From positions 70,836,821 to 70,900,820 of the forward strand of contig NC_065920.1 in NCBI RefSeq assembly GCF_024586455.1: DNA of 64,000 nucleotides, in the 5' to 3' direction. The stretch comes from Bactrocera neohumeralis (lineage: Eukaryota > Arthropoda > Insecta > Diptera > Tephritidae). The notes under the pieces are model-generated. The model made no database searches. It had not been told where the DNA came from and worked only from the letters and a program-made list of their open reading frames with translations. The position numbers and the translations under genes were made by a program. Shown piece by piece: positions 1 to 12,569 of this stretch (positions are counted from its first letter, which is position 1; each line of letters begins with the position of its first letter).

Positions 1-313
1 TTTTGTTGTTATTGTTGCTGTTTTCGGAATTGTGCTGTAAGATAATATGTGACAGCAGTGCTTTAGTTGCATATGTACAGTTATATTTATGAAGATATCA
101 ATTTAATGCGCTTAAGAGTCTGTGTGGGAGCAATCGTGTGTTTGCATGTGTTCTCTTGAATATATTTTTGTATTATTGCCGTTTTGGATTCTTTTTGGTT
201 TTTATATGTATGCTCTATCAAAGCAGGAAAACACATTTATTAGAATTATTTAAATTCATTTCAAAAAAATTTATTAACAATTAAAAAATGAGCAATCACA
301 ATGAATATTACCG
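1..313. other. Noncoding AT/GT-rich flank
   Basis: No supported gene or repeat is visible here. The stretch is a TTGTTGTTGCTG-type triplet run followed by AT-rich sequence, up to the end of a retrotransposon fragment. Confidence 0.5.
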
Positions 314-1745
314 TCATAGGGTTAGGTTAGATGACTGATCAAATGTCGCACCTCGATTGATATATTTTGTCCTTTGTGAAGCTATAGAAAAGAAGAACCC
401 CAAAACTAGGGAGGGGCTAGCCTTACCAAATGCAAAGATATCACTAGACCTCTTGCGAACGATCTTGGGCCGAATGGATTTTGCGACAGCGCATGTACCG
501 ATGGCCATCGCTGACCGAGCTTCCGCGAGGCTTTGCTCTTTAGTAGCAGAACGCAAGAGGATACGGGAACACCGAACCATTTTACCGATAGCGGTTCTAG
601 GGTGCCTTTTCTTGTTCTTGTAGTTCATCAGCTTTACAATTTCCTGCGATACCGCTATGGCCTGGTACCCATACTAGTATTATCACAAAGACACTCGATG
701 CTATTGATAGCGAGGTTAGACACTCTTCGACTAGCCCTGAACGCACTGTTAATGAGTTCAAAGCTAGTATCACCGCTCTGCCCTCTTGTGGATGGTCACT
801 CCTCTGAAGGAGGCTGCAACAGTCAGGAAGACAGAAACTGGAGGTCATATAGAGCACTTGACAGTAGACCCCTCCACCAACCTTTCCCCCTAAGCTTTGA
901 TCCATCCATAAAGCTGCTCACTGCCCCTTTCCTCCAACGGCTTCTTCTTACCCACAACTCCTTTGCCTGTATATGGGTAGAGAAGGAGTCGCCAGAGTTC
1001 GGTTTGGCGACTCCATAATCCAAATGATCCGGTATGAAGCCAAAGTGGATGAAGATATCTGAGGGCTTAGATCCGTTTTCTTTTAGTAAACCAGACTCTC
1101 TGTGCCATGATTGGAGTGAACTTTATTGCACCACACATGCTGATGAGTGCCGTCCGTTGAACGCTCTCGTGTTTCTTTGCAAGTGAGGTCTTTTTTAGAG
1201 CCCTCCACCATATAAAGACTTCAAAGAGCATGTAGTCGTAGAGCCAGAGGACCAATTTCGGTGAGAGATCCCGCCTTTTGAAAATGACTCCTCTACAGCA
1301 GTTCAAAGCAATCGATGCCTTTTTTGTCCTCTTCTCGATATTTGGCTTTCATGAAATTTACTATCCAGGATGAGCCCTAGATATTGCACTGTATCCGCTG
1401 GTGGCAGACGGATATCTTCAATTCGTGACAGCGGTGTCTCCGGAATCTTGTATCTTCTGGTGAATAAAACCATCTCGATTTTATTTGGGTCTACATCGTC
1501 TGCATAAGTAATCACCCTGCAGCCACGAGTTTCAAGTTTTTTAAACAGGTCGTTAACGACCAGGATCCATAGCAGAGGTGTGAGAACTCCACCTTGTGAG
1601 GTTACCCTACTCCATTCCGTTTCAATCACTCTGTCGCACAGAAGGCTTAAAATGAGGTGTTTGAGGTTCGACTCAAACCCAGAGTAGATACGACTGTTTC
1701 CGGCAGGACGTTATTGACAGCTCCCTCTATATCAAAGAAGGTCCT
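314..1745 (-). mobile_element. 5'-truncated non-LTR retrotransposon, RT plus RNase H (R1/LOA-like)
   Basis: Read on the minus strand, the pieces come in the order of a non-LTR pol gene. A segment with the sense TFFDIEGAVNNV lies near 1700-1740. The RT core at 1303-1629 has SQGGVLTPLLW and the catalytic YADD. It is followed by a thumb-like region with VLWLYDYM and WWRAL at 1067-1306. An RNase H domain at about 600-1023 has FMDGSKL and WVPGHSGIAGNCKADEL. The C-terminal tail lies at about 350-600. RNase H in this position is typical of R1/LOA/I-type elements. The frame breaks several times and the 5' half (gag, endonuclease) is missing, so this is a dead copy. Related fragments lie at 22950-23215 and 44060-44610 on the other strand. 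Confidence 0.85.
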
Positions 1746-4636
1746 AACAGCAGTCCAAAATATTTAACATTTTGACACCCATTTATATCAACCGAAAGTG
1801 CTTATCATTATTCTTCATTATCTTGGTCAAATAATTGCCCGTGTACTGCGCTGCAGCTGTGTAGCATATTAACGCTACCAACCTAACTGTAATTATTTTC
1901 CACCCTCATAATCGTCGGTAAACATAATTGCTTTCCATTTTTAACGCACCTTTTTTCAGATGATTGCTGAAACAAACTGAGTGAGCTATTAGCCCACCTC
2001 CCTCACCATTCAAGTAAACCTTGCGCTCAGCCTTGTAAATTCAACCCTCAATTTGAATACCCCATTTAATGCCGACACTTTGTTGCCGTTGCTTGCAACG
2101 CTGTTTGTTTTTTTCACTTATCTACTGATTCCCTCAACATTTTTGTTTGTTGTTTGCTTATTTTTGCTACTGTTTTCTTTGATTTCTTCGCCTTTGTGGC
2201 TTTCTCGCATACATACAACCCGATTGTCTGCCAGGTTGTTGCACGTTTTTTGGACACCCTTAGGTGTTCGTTTGAGTTTAATACAGGATTTTGTAATTCT
2301 TCAGTGGATTTTGTATCCTCACTTTGTTTATTTTTATTTTTTTCTCTCGCTTTTAACCTCCTATCTTACCCACCTTATGACGGACTCTTTAAGTTTTCCT
2401 TTGTTTCAACCCTTTTTTTTTGTTTCTTTTGCTTTCATTTTTCCCATCACTAGAGTTTGCATAATTTTTGTGGTGGGCAAGGTTAAGACGAACCATTAAA
2501 CTTGTGGATTTTGGCGAGTTACAGGTAGTCGATGAGCTTACTCAACCTGAAAGGGATGTTATGTGAGGGTATTAAAATCTCTGTGCATCAAAATTTCAAT
2601 TATCTCATTCCGCTAAAGCTTTTTCTTATCTCTAAAAATAGTACGAGGAAAGAAATAGATTAAATGAGAGTTGAAGTAGTGATGCAGTACGAGAATATGA
2701 GGTTTAAGATATAAAGTATATGTCTAAAATATGTGGAATTGGAACGAAAAGAGAATAATAATAGATTACTTGTCAAAAGAGGCATTTAAATATGAGACGA
2801 AGCCATTGAACACAATAATATTTTACTTGTCAAAAGAGTCGTTTAAATATGAGACGAAGTTATAGAATACAACTCTGGATACATTTGTTCTTGACATTGA
2901 ATTTTTTTCTTCGAAAAACTTACTCTACTTACACAATTTTTGGAAAAAAAATATGTAGACTTATACATATAGCCTTTAATTTTTCTGAAATTTAGGTTAT
3001 AAGACAATAATTCATAGAAGCCTAAAAATATTTCTATTTACAATTTTTGAAATGATTTAAGATTCATATAAAAGGTTAGACCTTGCATGCAGATCAGTGT
3101 ATTTAATTATTATGTTAGTAAAATCCTTAAATTGTATAATCGGTTTCCAGCTTCAAAGGTTTTTTTGACGAAACGGTACTTTGAATATTTAGGCAAGTGA
3201 TATGAAAAAGATGAGCACATAATGCATAACCGATGTGCAATACAAATTTGAGAAAAATCAAGCAAAAACAAATCACAATAGTCAGCGAATGTACGATACA
3301 GCGCGAGAAAATCGATATATTAGTAAAATTTGACAGTGCTTGATGTTAAAAAAAATAACTTTATTTCATTATGAAGTTTTTGAGGGCAATTAAATAATAT
3401 TTTGTCTTACTGAAATAACTGAAAAGTTTTGGAACATTTAGTTGGACGAATTTTGACAAGAATAAATCGAAGTTTTTAAAAAGAAGAAACATGTAGAGAT
3501 CTTTCGAAAGAAAAATGAAGAGATTATTAATCTATTCAAGAGTATTAAAAGTTCTTCTTGGATCATCTTTAGACGCGAAAATGATCCCATCACTATCAAC
3601 ACCGCCAAAGATCTCTTGGAACTCCCAAATTTTTAAAATATTTTTTCCTAATTTTTTTCCAAAAATTACTAACATTTGTACATCCAAATATAACCTATGT
3701 ATTGTTTTTTATTTCTGAATTTTGAACAATTATTAGTAATATCTTTCATTCCCAAAAAATGAGTTTTTTTAGGCTGCCACACTAGGCATGCCCTTTACGT
3801 AATGTCTTTACCTAACTACTTTATAGTTAAATATCATTCGCAAAGCGTATGCACATAATTTCTCTATTATTACATCAAAGTCTCACCATTAAGTACCGTT
3901 ATTGACCGCGAACACTTCTACCCGTCACACCACTTAATTTTCCCACAAACGAAAAATTAGCGCTGCGTCCCAGTGAACTTTCCGCACCTAGACAGATACA
4001 TACTTTTATACGCCCATTTACAGTTGTAATACAGTTATTCACCTATGTCTATATGTTTCTATTGCCCTACAAGCAACACATTACTGCCTCCCATTCAAGC
4101 ATTTAACTTACGTGTAAGTTTCCACGTGCCAATTTCCGCTTTGTTTCTTGTTTCTTGAAATATTTTTTGTTTCACATATTTTTATTGTTGCCATGTGGTC
4201 ATGGTAGAAAATTGAACGTAATAAAAAGCCGGCTCTGAAAAGTCATAACTTTAATGTATAACGTAACACTTGTAATATAGCATTTATGCTGATAACTAAG
4301 CGCTCGCTTGGGTGTGATGTGGAAAAGGTACCCACAAAAGACGATGAAGACCGTAAGACGTCGTACACACTTAAAACAACGATTTAGTTTACATAATACG
4401 AGCGTAGCTGTAATGTAGTAAAGGTTTGAAGACACAGACAGACGTGTCTGTATATAATGTCTTGGTAATGATTGAGTAAGACTATGCTGTACCGTTAAAG
4501 GCTTGAAGTGATGCCAACAACCCACATGCTGGTGATTTACATATGCAGATACATATTTGTTGTTGGCTAGTTCAAAGTTAGATAGACTACGAAAGCAAGC
4601 CCTCACCATTCAGTTTCAATACATACATACATGCAT
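1746..4636. other. Noncoding, AT-rich; small 57-bp duplication
   Basis: No supported gene. The T-rich open frames around 2053-2499 and 3515-3718 have no domain and low-complexity composition. A tandem duplication of about 57 bp is visible at 2766-2880: the motif TTACTTGTCAAAAGAG recurs at 2766 and 2823, and each copy is followed by TTTAAATATGAGACGAAG. The rest shows nothing I can name. Confidence 0.5.
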
Positions 4637-5392
4637 ATAAAGGGTGATTCACATCGAGGTTCCCTACTTTTTTGAAGAAAAAACACCGAAACTTCAAATT
4701 TATTGGGGATTGTTTATTATCATTCGAAAGAACGTTCTTTCGCATTTATTTTTTGATTATTATCTCTTGCGAAAGTTAGCCGCGGTCCAATTGAGTTGAG
4801 TTCAATTTTCGATGACTCGTTGGAGCATTTCGACTGGTAACTGGATAATGACAAACGTGATGTTTTGCGCCATGGCCAGAATCGAAACGAGATTGTCCGC
4901 ATAGACTTCAGACTTTACATATCCCCACAGGAAAGAGTCTAACGGTGTAATAACACACGATCTTGGTGGCCAATCGACCGTCCCAAAACGTGAAAATATC
5001 TGCTCACCGAAGTGTTCTCTCAACATGTATTGTTGTGAACCAAATGTCGTCGAGATAAAAAGCTTCAATTTCAGGTATGAAAAAGTCGGTTATCATGGCG
5101 CGATAACGGTCGCCATTGACGTTTACGTTCTCACCGCCATCATTTTTGAAGAATGATTTCACGGGTCCACAAACCACACCAAAGCGTTGTTTTTTCAGTA
5201 TGAAATAGCAGCTCTGGAATCTTTTCAAGTTGAACGTGAACGATTTATAAACGTTTTTCAAGTGTAAGTGCTTCCTCGATGAAATGCCAAACAATACTGA
5301 ACAAAAATAACATGACAACTTGACACGACTCAGGCGTGAGCTGTCAAAAAAAGGTATTGAAAAAATTACCACTACTTGGATCACCCGTTATA
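4637..5392 (-). mobile_element. Tc1/mariner-superfamily transposon remnant, internally deleted
   Basis: Minus-strand frames contain NDGGENVNVNGDRYRAMITDFF followed by FYLDDIWF, and then, in another frame, LREHFGEQIFSRFGTVDWPP and RSCVITPLDSFLWGYVKS. These correspond to central and C-terminal parts of a DDE transposase in the 'PRSCDLTPLDYFLWGYVK' group. The aspartate in TPLDSFLWG is the last catalytic residue. Stops and frame changes separate the pieces and the N-terminal DNA-binding part is missing. The outer ends are GGGTGAT (about 4643) and its inverse ATCACCC (about 5380), a short match consistent with the terminal inverted repeats. Non-functional. Confidence 0.8.
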
Positions 5393-6194
5393 TATTTATA
5401 AATATGCATATACTCATGTAGCTGCCCAGTTCAAAGCAGAAATCCGGAAAACTTGCACCAGTCACTAAGTTACGAAGGCAAGAGTGAGCGATAAGAGAGG
5501 TTAGCTGCTGTAAGACCTCCTCTATATTATATGCAACTGAGTTTACACAGCTTCTTGCAACACACTGGCAACGCTGACCAAGTGAAGACCACGCACACAG
5601 CTTCAAAGCATTGACTCCAACGCTCGAACACATGAGCATCGTCTCTAAGTCATACGAAATGCACAAAACACGACAAAGCAGAACTAGAAATCACATTGAA
5701 AACTGTAAACATAACGAATGGCTCCCTTAGGAAGCGTGGTTTTCTATGTCTCTCTATGTTGGGGGGCAAGTTGCAGTGCTAGCGTGCTAGCTAGCGGCGC
5801 CATGACCTCTGCGCGCTTACAGTTCATGCCGCTGATATGCGTGTTCTTCACACTTCTAACGCGCAGCACAGGCCGGTGCTTGTGTTTTTGTGTGTGTTTG
5901 CCTATGGCATTGTCTATAAATTTTCATGTCTTCTAGCTTTTTTTTGTTTACTTCTGATACATGCTTTGTGGATAATATTTGTGTGTAGCTCTTCACAGTT
6001 TTCTTTCGTATTTTCCAAATTAGTTGTTGAGTTGTTGTATTCAGCGACGTATATATTTTTTACGATTTTTTCCCATGATATGTTTTTCAATATCATTTAA
6101 TCTATTGTTATTTTTTTTTTTTGTTAATTTCGAATATTGGTCGAAGCAATGATACTAAATACGATATTAGTTAGGCCTAACCTTCAAAAGCTGC
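5393..6194. other. Noncoding interval between two transposon remnants
   Basis: No gene is supported. A small GC-richer patch at about 5718-5900 contains a GCTAGCGTGCTAGCTAGC palindromic run. The remainder is T-rich. The short open frames on both strands lack domains and look like chance. Confidence 0.4.
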
Positions 6195-6663
6195 TTGTAT
6201 AAATTGCGGTTCGGCAAAGCAACTTTTGTTATTGTGAAAAAAATGGGAATTTCGCGTGTTGATAAAATATTGCTTTTGAAGGGAAAAGTTGAACAAAAGC
6301 TTAGCTTGATGACGAGTTTCCGGACATTGCCTCGGGAAAGCAGTGTGGAGAGGTTTAAGCGCAATAAACCCGATTTTTTTCATCGATATGTGATAATGGA
6401 TGAAGCACGGCTCCATCATTTCACTCCAAAATCCAATCGATAGTATTCCGAGTGGACTGCTCCCGATCATTCCCCGTGCGATAGCGTTATTGGATCGTTT
6501 AAAAGACGAAATCGCTGAAAAACGCTATATTTCAAGGAAAGGAAAGTAAAAACAATGTAAATCGAATTATTTCTCATCCACCGTATTCTCCAGATCTGGT
6601 CTCCAGCGACCATTTCCTGTAAAAGAAGCTCGCTGGGAAGAACTTTTCGTCGAATGAAGTTGT
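6195..6663 (+). mobile_element. Mariner transposase C-terminal fragment
   Basis: The plus-strand frame 6195-6443 ends with RNKPDFFHRYVIMDEARLHH, followed by FTPKSNR. This matches the mariner region around the second catalytic Asp (usually V-T-x-DETW-I-H-H). After frameshifts the stretch at about 6578-6663 reads PPYSPDLVSSDHFL and then KLAGKNFSSNEV. This is the usual mariner motif PPYSPDLAPSDYFL, with the third catalytic Asp, and the GKRFSSNEEV tail. DETW has become DEAR and stops intervene, so it is dead. The minus-strand RTE fragment begins immediately after FSSNEV, so one element interrupts the other. Confidence 0.85.
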
Positions 6664-7600
6664 GATCGCCGGACCTGAGGTTTTCACCTGGTCTTTGCAA
6701 CGAAGTGGAGGTCTACCTTTTCCTCTGCTTCCCCCGGCGGGTACTGCGACGAACACCTTCAGAGCTGGTGCGTTTTCATCCATGCACACGAAACAACCTA
6801 GCCAGCGTAGCCGTTGACTCTTAGTTCGCTGAAATACCGTCCCAAAGTACGCTTATACCGAGTTGTTGACGAGTGCTCTCAGAGAGCAGGAGTGCTGGTC
6901 GAGTAGAAAATCGTTCGGCTGTCTGTTGTGATAGCAGCTTCTCGACGTCGAACCTTCCTTGTGCTTGTTGACGTGCGTTTTTTGCTGTACAGAGGCGGTT
7001 GCGTATCCTGGCTGCAACAAGATAGTATTCTGTGTCGATGTTAGGACCCCGTAGCGAACGCACGTCTAAAACACTGAAGACGTGTCTTCCGTTTATCACA
7101 ACGTGATCGATCTGGTTAGTGGCTTTTAGATCCGAATACAGCTAGGTAGCTTGATGAATTTTTCTAAGCTGGAATCTCATACTACAGATAACCATATTTG
7201 GGGCAAAGGTGAAGTCGATCAGCCTCAACTTATTTGGGAATGTTTCATCATGGAGGCTGAATTTACCGACCGTTGTGCCAAAGATACCTTCTTTGCCCAC
7301 CCTGGCTTTAAAGTCGCCAAGCACAATTTTGATATCGAGGCGGAGACAGCTCTCATAGGTACGCTCCAAGCTCTAGCAGTAGACCTCCTCGCCAAAGTCC
7401 TTTTCCCGTGTGTAGCAATTCCTGGACGGCGGTTCTTTACTCTAAAGAGGAAATCAATCAGCTGGGCAGCGGCAACTTCCCAATTAAAGGACCGTACATT
7501 CCAGTTGCGTGCCCCTAAATCGTATTCCTTAACATTTTTGCAGGGGTCGTCATCAAAAGGGGGGTCTCTCATCCGCGGATGTTATTTTTTTTGGTAACCC
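6664..7600 (-). mobile_element. RTE-type non-LTR retrotransposon: endonuclease plus 3' tail, RT deleted
   Basis: Read on the minus strand from 7600, the order is as follows. LGARNWNVRSFNWEVAAAQL is the start of an AP-endonuclease-like domain. IVLGDFKARVGKEGIFG is its GDFNAKVG motif. Then come LRLIDFTFAPNMVICS and INGRHVFSVLDVRSLRGPN, the NQIDHV..DGRH region. After 6821 the sequence jumps to MDENAPALKVFVAVPAGGSR and GKGRPPLRCKDQVK at 6663-6789. That is the usual C-terminal tail of these elements. The reverse transcriptase between the two is gone. The frame shifts twice within the endonuclease. These proteins are often auto-annotated as 'craniofacial development protein 2-like'. Confidence 0.88.
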
Positions 7601-9030
7601 AGAGTATACTTGGTCTAAAACCGGAAGTCGTAAGATGCTTGAGCCACATGTAAAATAATCGTTTCAGGTCCAATCGCAATTGAATGGCGTTCAAAGAACT
7701 TTCCACACTTGCGTGAACTTCTACACATGGCTACATGCTCTAAGCTTAACCTACCATTCAAATAATATTAAAAATATGTCTATAATATCAGCGGAACTCA
7801 AACTGATTAAATGAGCTTAAGTCGACTTAAGCTTTTTTAACTTAAATCCAATAAAATTAATATTTAAAGTAATTACAAAATGTTGGGTCCGTTGAGAGAA
7901 TCCAAAGTAACAGAAAAAACCCATTTCACTAACGTTTCAAGTTTCTGCGCGTTGAGTGCTTGGGTACCCGTTGAGCAAAAAACAAAGAAAAAAACCAAAC
8001 ATACACAATCGGAAAAAAGTTTACCTGTGTATGTGTAGCCACGTACATACACACATAATTAGGTGCACAAAACCAGTTTTTGGCTCCACAAAGCTGCCTG
8101 CCACAGTTTATTAACCGCTTCAAGTGTGTTCTGCGCTCTTCAAGCTCCACTCTGCCGACTCTGACTGGTTTTCGCCTAACTCAACCGATTCTACACAACA
8201 ATTGCCATTAGATTTTCGCGATCAAATTATAACATGTAATATATATTTATATATATATGTATGTAAATATATAGTGTATACAAACATATATACAAACACA
8301 TATTCGTGTTTATCTGGAGCCGCGTGTGTAGCTCGTATTGCGGAGCGTTCGCGCATCCGCCGCATTGTTTGGCGCTTAGTAATTTGCATATGCGTCGCTT
8401 GCCGCATCAGTCGCTTATTAATTAATTATGTTTTTCGATTTTTCCGGCGATTATAAACGTAACGAACATTTTTTTGGTGTTTGCTCGGCTGTGTGTAGCC
8501 GCGTCTTTGGTTTTGCTTTACAAAATTTCACACATTTCGGTTCAACGTTTCTTGTGGCTGACATTGTTTCGTGTTTTTTGTTGTTGTATTGTTGTTTTTT
8601 TTGTTTTTTTGTTTTTGTATTTTTTGTTATATTTTTTTTTTTTGCTCTTCTCTTACACATATTCATGCGGCGACGCATGAATATATTCAATTTGTTTTGT
8701 TGTTAGTTTCTTACCTGTACCATTTTTTGTCAAGGTCGTCTATACATACCGCCTTGCTTTGTTTTTGTATTTGTTTTCAGTAATTTATCAATTTTTGTAT
8801 TATTGGTTTTCTAGGTCTGCCTTTTTGACCATTTATGAAATCTATTAAGCTTATTTGGATTTTATATTGCGAGATTTGGTGATTTAAGTCGCCCTAAATC
8901 TCTTAACAATTGCTTCGAATTAATGAATTGTGATGAAGAGTTGGTGATTTTTGGGTTCACTTCAATTTTTTGTTGCTGTATTGAAGGTATAATTATACCC
9001 TAAAGAGTGTATATCATGTTTGTCACGATT
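7601..9030. other. Noncoding; unique island 8.0-8.6 kb and T-rich run
   Basis: No supported gene. A more balanced, unique stretch at about 8030-8560 is followed by a T-rich run (about 8560-8790). At 8230-8310 there is ATATATGTATGT-type simple sequence. The open frames here in both directions are low-complexity and contradictory. The unique island could be regulatory, but nothing in the sequence proves it. Confidence 0.4.
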
Positions 9031-9560
9031 TTTTTATACCCTGAAGGGACCGTCTGGATTCCTTTAAGGTATATATGCATATAAAAGGTCAGCGTGAAGC
9101 GTTGAGCCGATTTAGCCTCTCCGAACTAGTCTCGAAGTCTTTGAGATAGCCATCTTAAATTTTACACTTATTCTTTTCTCTTTAAGAAGCGGCTCATTAG
9201 TCGGAAGCGTTGATATCGGACCACTTTAGCATATAGCTACCATATAGACTGACCGAATCAAATCAAGTCCTTGTAGGGAAAACTTTTTTATTTGTCCTGA
9301 TATCTTCACGAAATTCGGGATGAATTATTTTCTAAAAGAATGCTGTAACCTCGGAAAAAAATTGTTCAGGTTGTTGTTGTTGTTGTAGCGGCAGAATTCT
9401 GCCGAGTTGACAGTCCTTGGCCGGAATAAAAATCCGGGTCCGTTCCGGTTACGTAGACCCGACTGTCATGGGAATTTTTCAGGTCGAACCACTATAGCGT
9501 TTAGTTGGCATACAAACTGACCGATGCAAAACGAGATAAAAATCGATAATTTTTTGGTTA
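9031..9560. repeat. Decayed monomers of the 154-bp tandem repeat family
   Basis: Contains the recurring phrases of the family seen at 16.4-17.1 and 33.9-34.6 kb: CATATAGCTACCATATAGAC at about 9229-9248, then GATATCTTCACGAAATTCGG and ATTGTTCAG, and finally CATACAAACTGACCGATGC. One copy is split by an inserted short element at 9372-9477. Confidence 0.75.
9372..9477 (+). mobile_element. Short 106-bp insertion (SINE/MITE-like) with 7-bp target duplication
   Basis: The insert interrupts the 154-bp repeat and is flanked by the direct repeat TTCAGGT at 9365-9371 and 9478-9484, as expected for a target-site duplication. It starts with TTG triplets, has a perfect 16-bp palindrome CGGCAGAATTCTGCCG at 9389-9404, and continues with GACAGTCCTTGGCCGG, an ATCCGGGTCCGTTCCGG stretch and GACTGTC. 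I associate this sequence with dispersed repeats of tephritid flies; that is memory, not a search. It encodes no protein. Confidence 0.75.
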
Positions 9561-10760
9561 ATTATGAGACCAATGAACATTAACCTCTAAGTTTGTGTCT
9601 CCAATTTGAATATATTAGGAACTTAATTTTGATACAAAGATCGTTTACAGGTTGTTCATTACTAAAACAAGGATAGGTGTGGTTTTTAAATACAAGTATG
9701 AACATGGTTTTCGTGGAAAGAACACCCGAACTTATTTTCTTCAATAAAAAATCTTCACGCAAAGGATATGCAGGTAGGGAGGAGTGCAACCCTGTTGTAT
9801 TTCGGGCTCAATTAGCACTAGCTGTGCCATTTTGAGGTCCTAGTCGTAGACCTTTTTATTATTGCTATAACGTTTCACCTTCTCTTTCAAACCATTTTGT
9901 GGTTTCAATGAAGCTATTAACGCCCGTTAAGCTTTTTGTAGACATTCATTCACGGTTTGATGCTTGATGGATTCCAAGTATTCTGGGTCGGATCTGCGAT
10001 AGGGCTGAGCATTCACAAAGAAAGTGGAAAATTATTTTCTTACTCTCTACTCGACAAGTTCGGTAGATGAATAGAAAGAGAAATGTCCAGATCATCGGAA
10101 TATACTCCCGTGCCTACTCCGCAGTCCATTTTGGACCCAAAGGTATTGACTGAGATGGTAACTTCCTCCCCTATAATGCCCTTTCTCCATTATCGTTTAG
10201 AGGGTATACTCACCTGGAAGTAACAATTGAAATCCAACTTTGGGAGAATGTATTATGAAACAAAGGATAATATTATAATTTTTTTTCGTAAAATTAGCTC
10301 CTTTGTATTTGGAAACCTCTGGTCTTCAATATTTCATTTGAAGTACTAACAGTATTGGACAACCACGAGCACACGTGACATGATATTGAACCTCAAATTA
10401 ATTCATTGAGCATCTCAATATCGATATTGTAAAATAATGTTTGAGTCTTGTTTCTTGCGCAATATTGATCTTACATTAAATAGGAATATTTTTGAAAAAG
10501 CAAGACGGTGTTGCCCTGGCGTAGTTCTTCTTAAATGGGATTTGCTAATTTTAGCAGCTTTGGTCAAAAACAAAATTTTCTCGTCTATTTGACAATGAAC
10601 AAAAAAAATAGTCCCTTGCAGTTAAATTGCAACCCTGTGTTTTCAAAATCTCTCAAGCTATGAGTGTTACATAGCCACTACCGAAATTAAGGCAGTCTTT
10701 TTCAGTATATCACTTTTGTATCATTCCAAATTGCGTAAACGTAGCTTTGAAAACATTTTT
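9561..10760. other. Noncoding interval
   Basis: No gene or repeat is supported. The sequence is moderately AT-rich and the open frames are short and without domains. Confidence 0.4.
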
Positions 10761-11760
10761 TTAATATATTTCGGATAAGGTGGCAACCTTATATAGTTAT
10801 GTATTTGTTAAATACTTTCTTCAGTCTCTTAAAGTTGTATTTTCAGACTTAAACTTTCTTAAATGATACCCTCGTATCCAATTTCAGTAAATGTAGCTTT
10901 GGAAACATTTTTTTTATATTTCGGATCAGGTGGCAACCTTATAAATTTAAAATTTTGTTAAATATTTTCTGTAGTCTTATAAAGTTGTGTACTTAGACAT
11001 TAGCTTTCTTAAATAATACTTTCGTATCAGTCCAACTTGGGTAGGTGTTGATGTGAAAACATTTTTTTATATTTTAAATTAGGTGGCAACGTGATATAGT
11101 TATATATGAATTTGTTAAATACTTTCTAAAATAATATTTATTTCATACTAAAAACGCCTAATATACTTTTAATAAAAATAGTTATTTAGAAATTTTTATT
11201 ACTTGGGGTTGCCAGACTTACGATTCTCACATAAAAATGTGCTAGAAGCTAAAAAATTTAGACTCACGGTTTATGAATAATTTTCAAAATATAATTTTTT
11301 AACCGGAGTATTGTTTTCAGATAGGTGGCAACCCCGAAAATATATTATTGTTTTTTAAAAAAACTAAAATCGTTATTTTCCTGTAGCAAAACAATATTTC
11401 AGAGAGGTGACAACACCAAAAATATTTTTTTTGGAAACGAATTTTTAATCATTATGTTCCTACACCGAAATATTTTTTTGAAATACGTGGCTACACCAAA
11501 TTTATATATTTCGCAATATTATTTTCAAATTGTTATCTTACTTCACCAATATACTATATTATTTTTAAATAGGTGGCAACGCAAAACTATTTTTTTTTTT
11601 TTTGTAATTTAAAAAATATTCAAATCACAATTTGTTTTGTTTTGCAAAATATTAATTCGACAGATGGCAACTACATTATATTATATTTTTGTCATTTATA
11701 AAATTTTCATATTATAATTTTCTTTCACCGAAATATTATTTTGAAATATGTGGCAATACT
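10761..11760 (-). repeat. Array A of GTTGCCACCT-core repeats
   Basis: On the plus strand the reverse core (A)GGTGGCAAC recurs with TGGCAAC at 10781, 10930, 11084, 11327, 11574 and 11665, and in variants at 11408 (TGACAAC), 11488 (TGGCTAC) and 11751 (TGGCAAT). One box at 11208 is in the opposite orientation. The first three lie about 150 bp apart in a recognisable longer unit with TTCGGAT.AGGTGGCAACCTTATA. The later ones are 80-91 bp apart in AT-rich spacer. Open frames spanning 11325-11913 are chance frames in this array. Confidence 0.8.
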
Positions 11761-12560
11761 ATAAAGTCTTTTTTTGCGTTAAAGTTATCTTCAAAATCTT
11801 TACCGTTAGATGCATTATTACCATTTTTCCACAAATCTCCAAATCCCCTAACAAGAATACGTAAAATCCATCAAAGCAAGCGCCAAGTTGTAATTTACGT
11901 CAGCTTAAAATAATATTTTGGCAAACACTTGTCAGCGAAAGAGCTCGAGTGGAAAATAATTTGCAGCGAACAAGTCCAATATGAACGACCTTGAACAAGG
12001 CCGTCATTTCAATCAAACCGAAAATACATAAGCGCACAGCTAAAATAATTTAGCAGGAAAAAATATTTTAGCAAAACCAACAACAAAGCCAAAGACAAAG
12101 AGACAGTTGCTGGCAGCGCACAGTCAGTCAGTCATCCATCACAAGTAAACATTTCAAATTGTTGCAGAAATTTTTTCGCTCGTAGCGCATTCGTGAAAGG
12201 GTGTGTCATCACGCGCGGCAGCAATGCGTTCGCACACACATATGTATGTATACATATATGTATAGATATATATTGTATGTAAGTATATACGCGCTTACTG
12301 TTTTTAATCCAGTACTCTATAGCCGACTCCATTAGTGTTGCTGTTGTTGTTAGTACTGTCAGTTGTCGCTCAAAATGCATTTGCGAGACAAAGCAAAAGC
12401 GAAATGCATTAAAAAAACGAAAATTCCCACGAATTTCAACAATTTTTGAAGCACACAGTTGTTTTGGTTTATTTCGTCTCTGTTTAAGTTGTGTGGCAGC
12501 TGAGCTATGCGTTGAAATATTTACGCGTTGACGACAAATAAAAATTAACTTTCTGTTTCA
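11761..12560. other. Unique island, possibly regulatory
   Basis: Between two AT-rich arrays this stretch has balanced composition, CAACAACAA runs, CAGTCAGTCAGTCATC, and a TATGTATGTATACATATATG run at about 12241-12270. No coding frame looks real. Confidence 0.4.
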
Positions 12561-12569
12561 CTTTTGTTG

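Noticed and set aside
2053..2499. 148-aa Phe/Leu-rich plus-strand frame resembling a membrane protein
   Set aside because: T-rich DNA produces hydrophobic frames by chance; no start context, repeat of frames in two phases, and no known domain.
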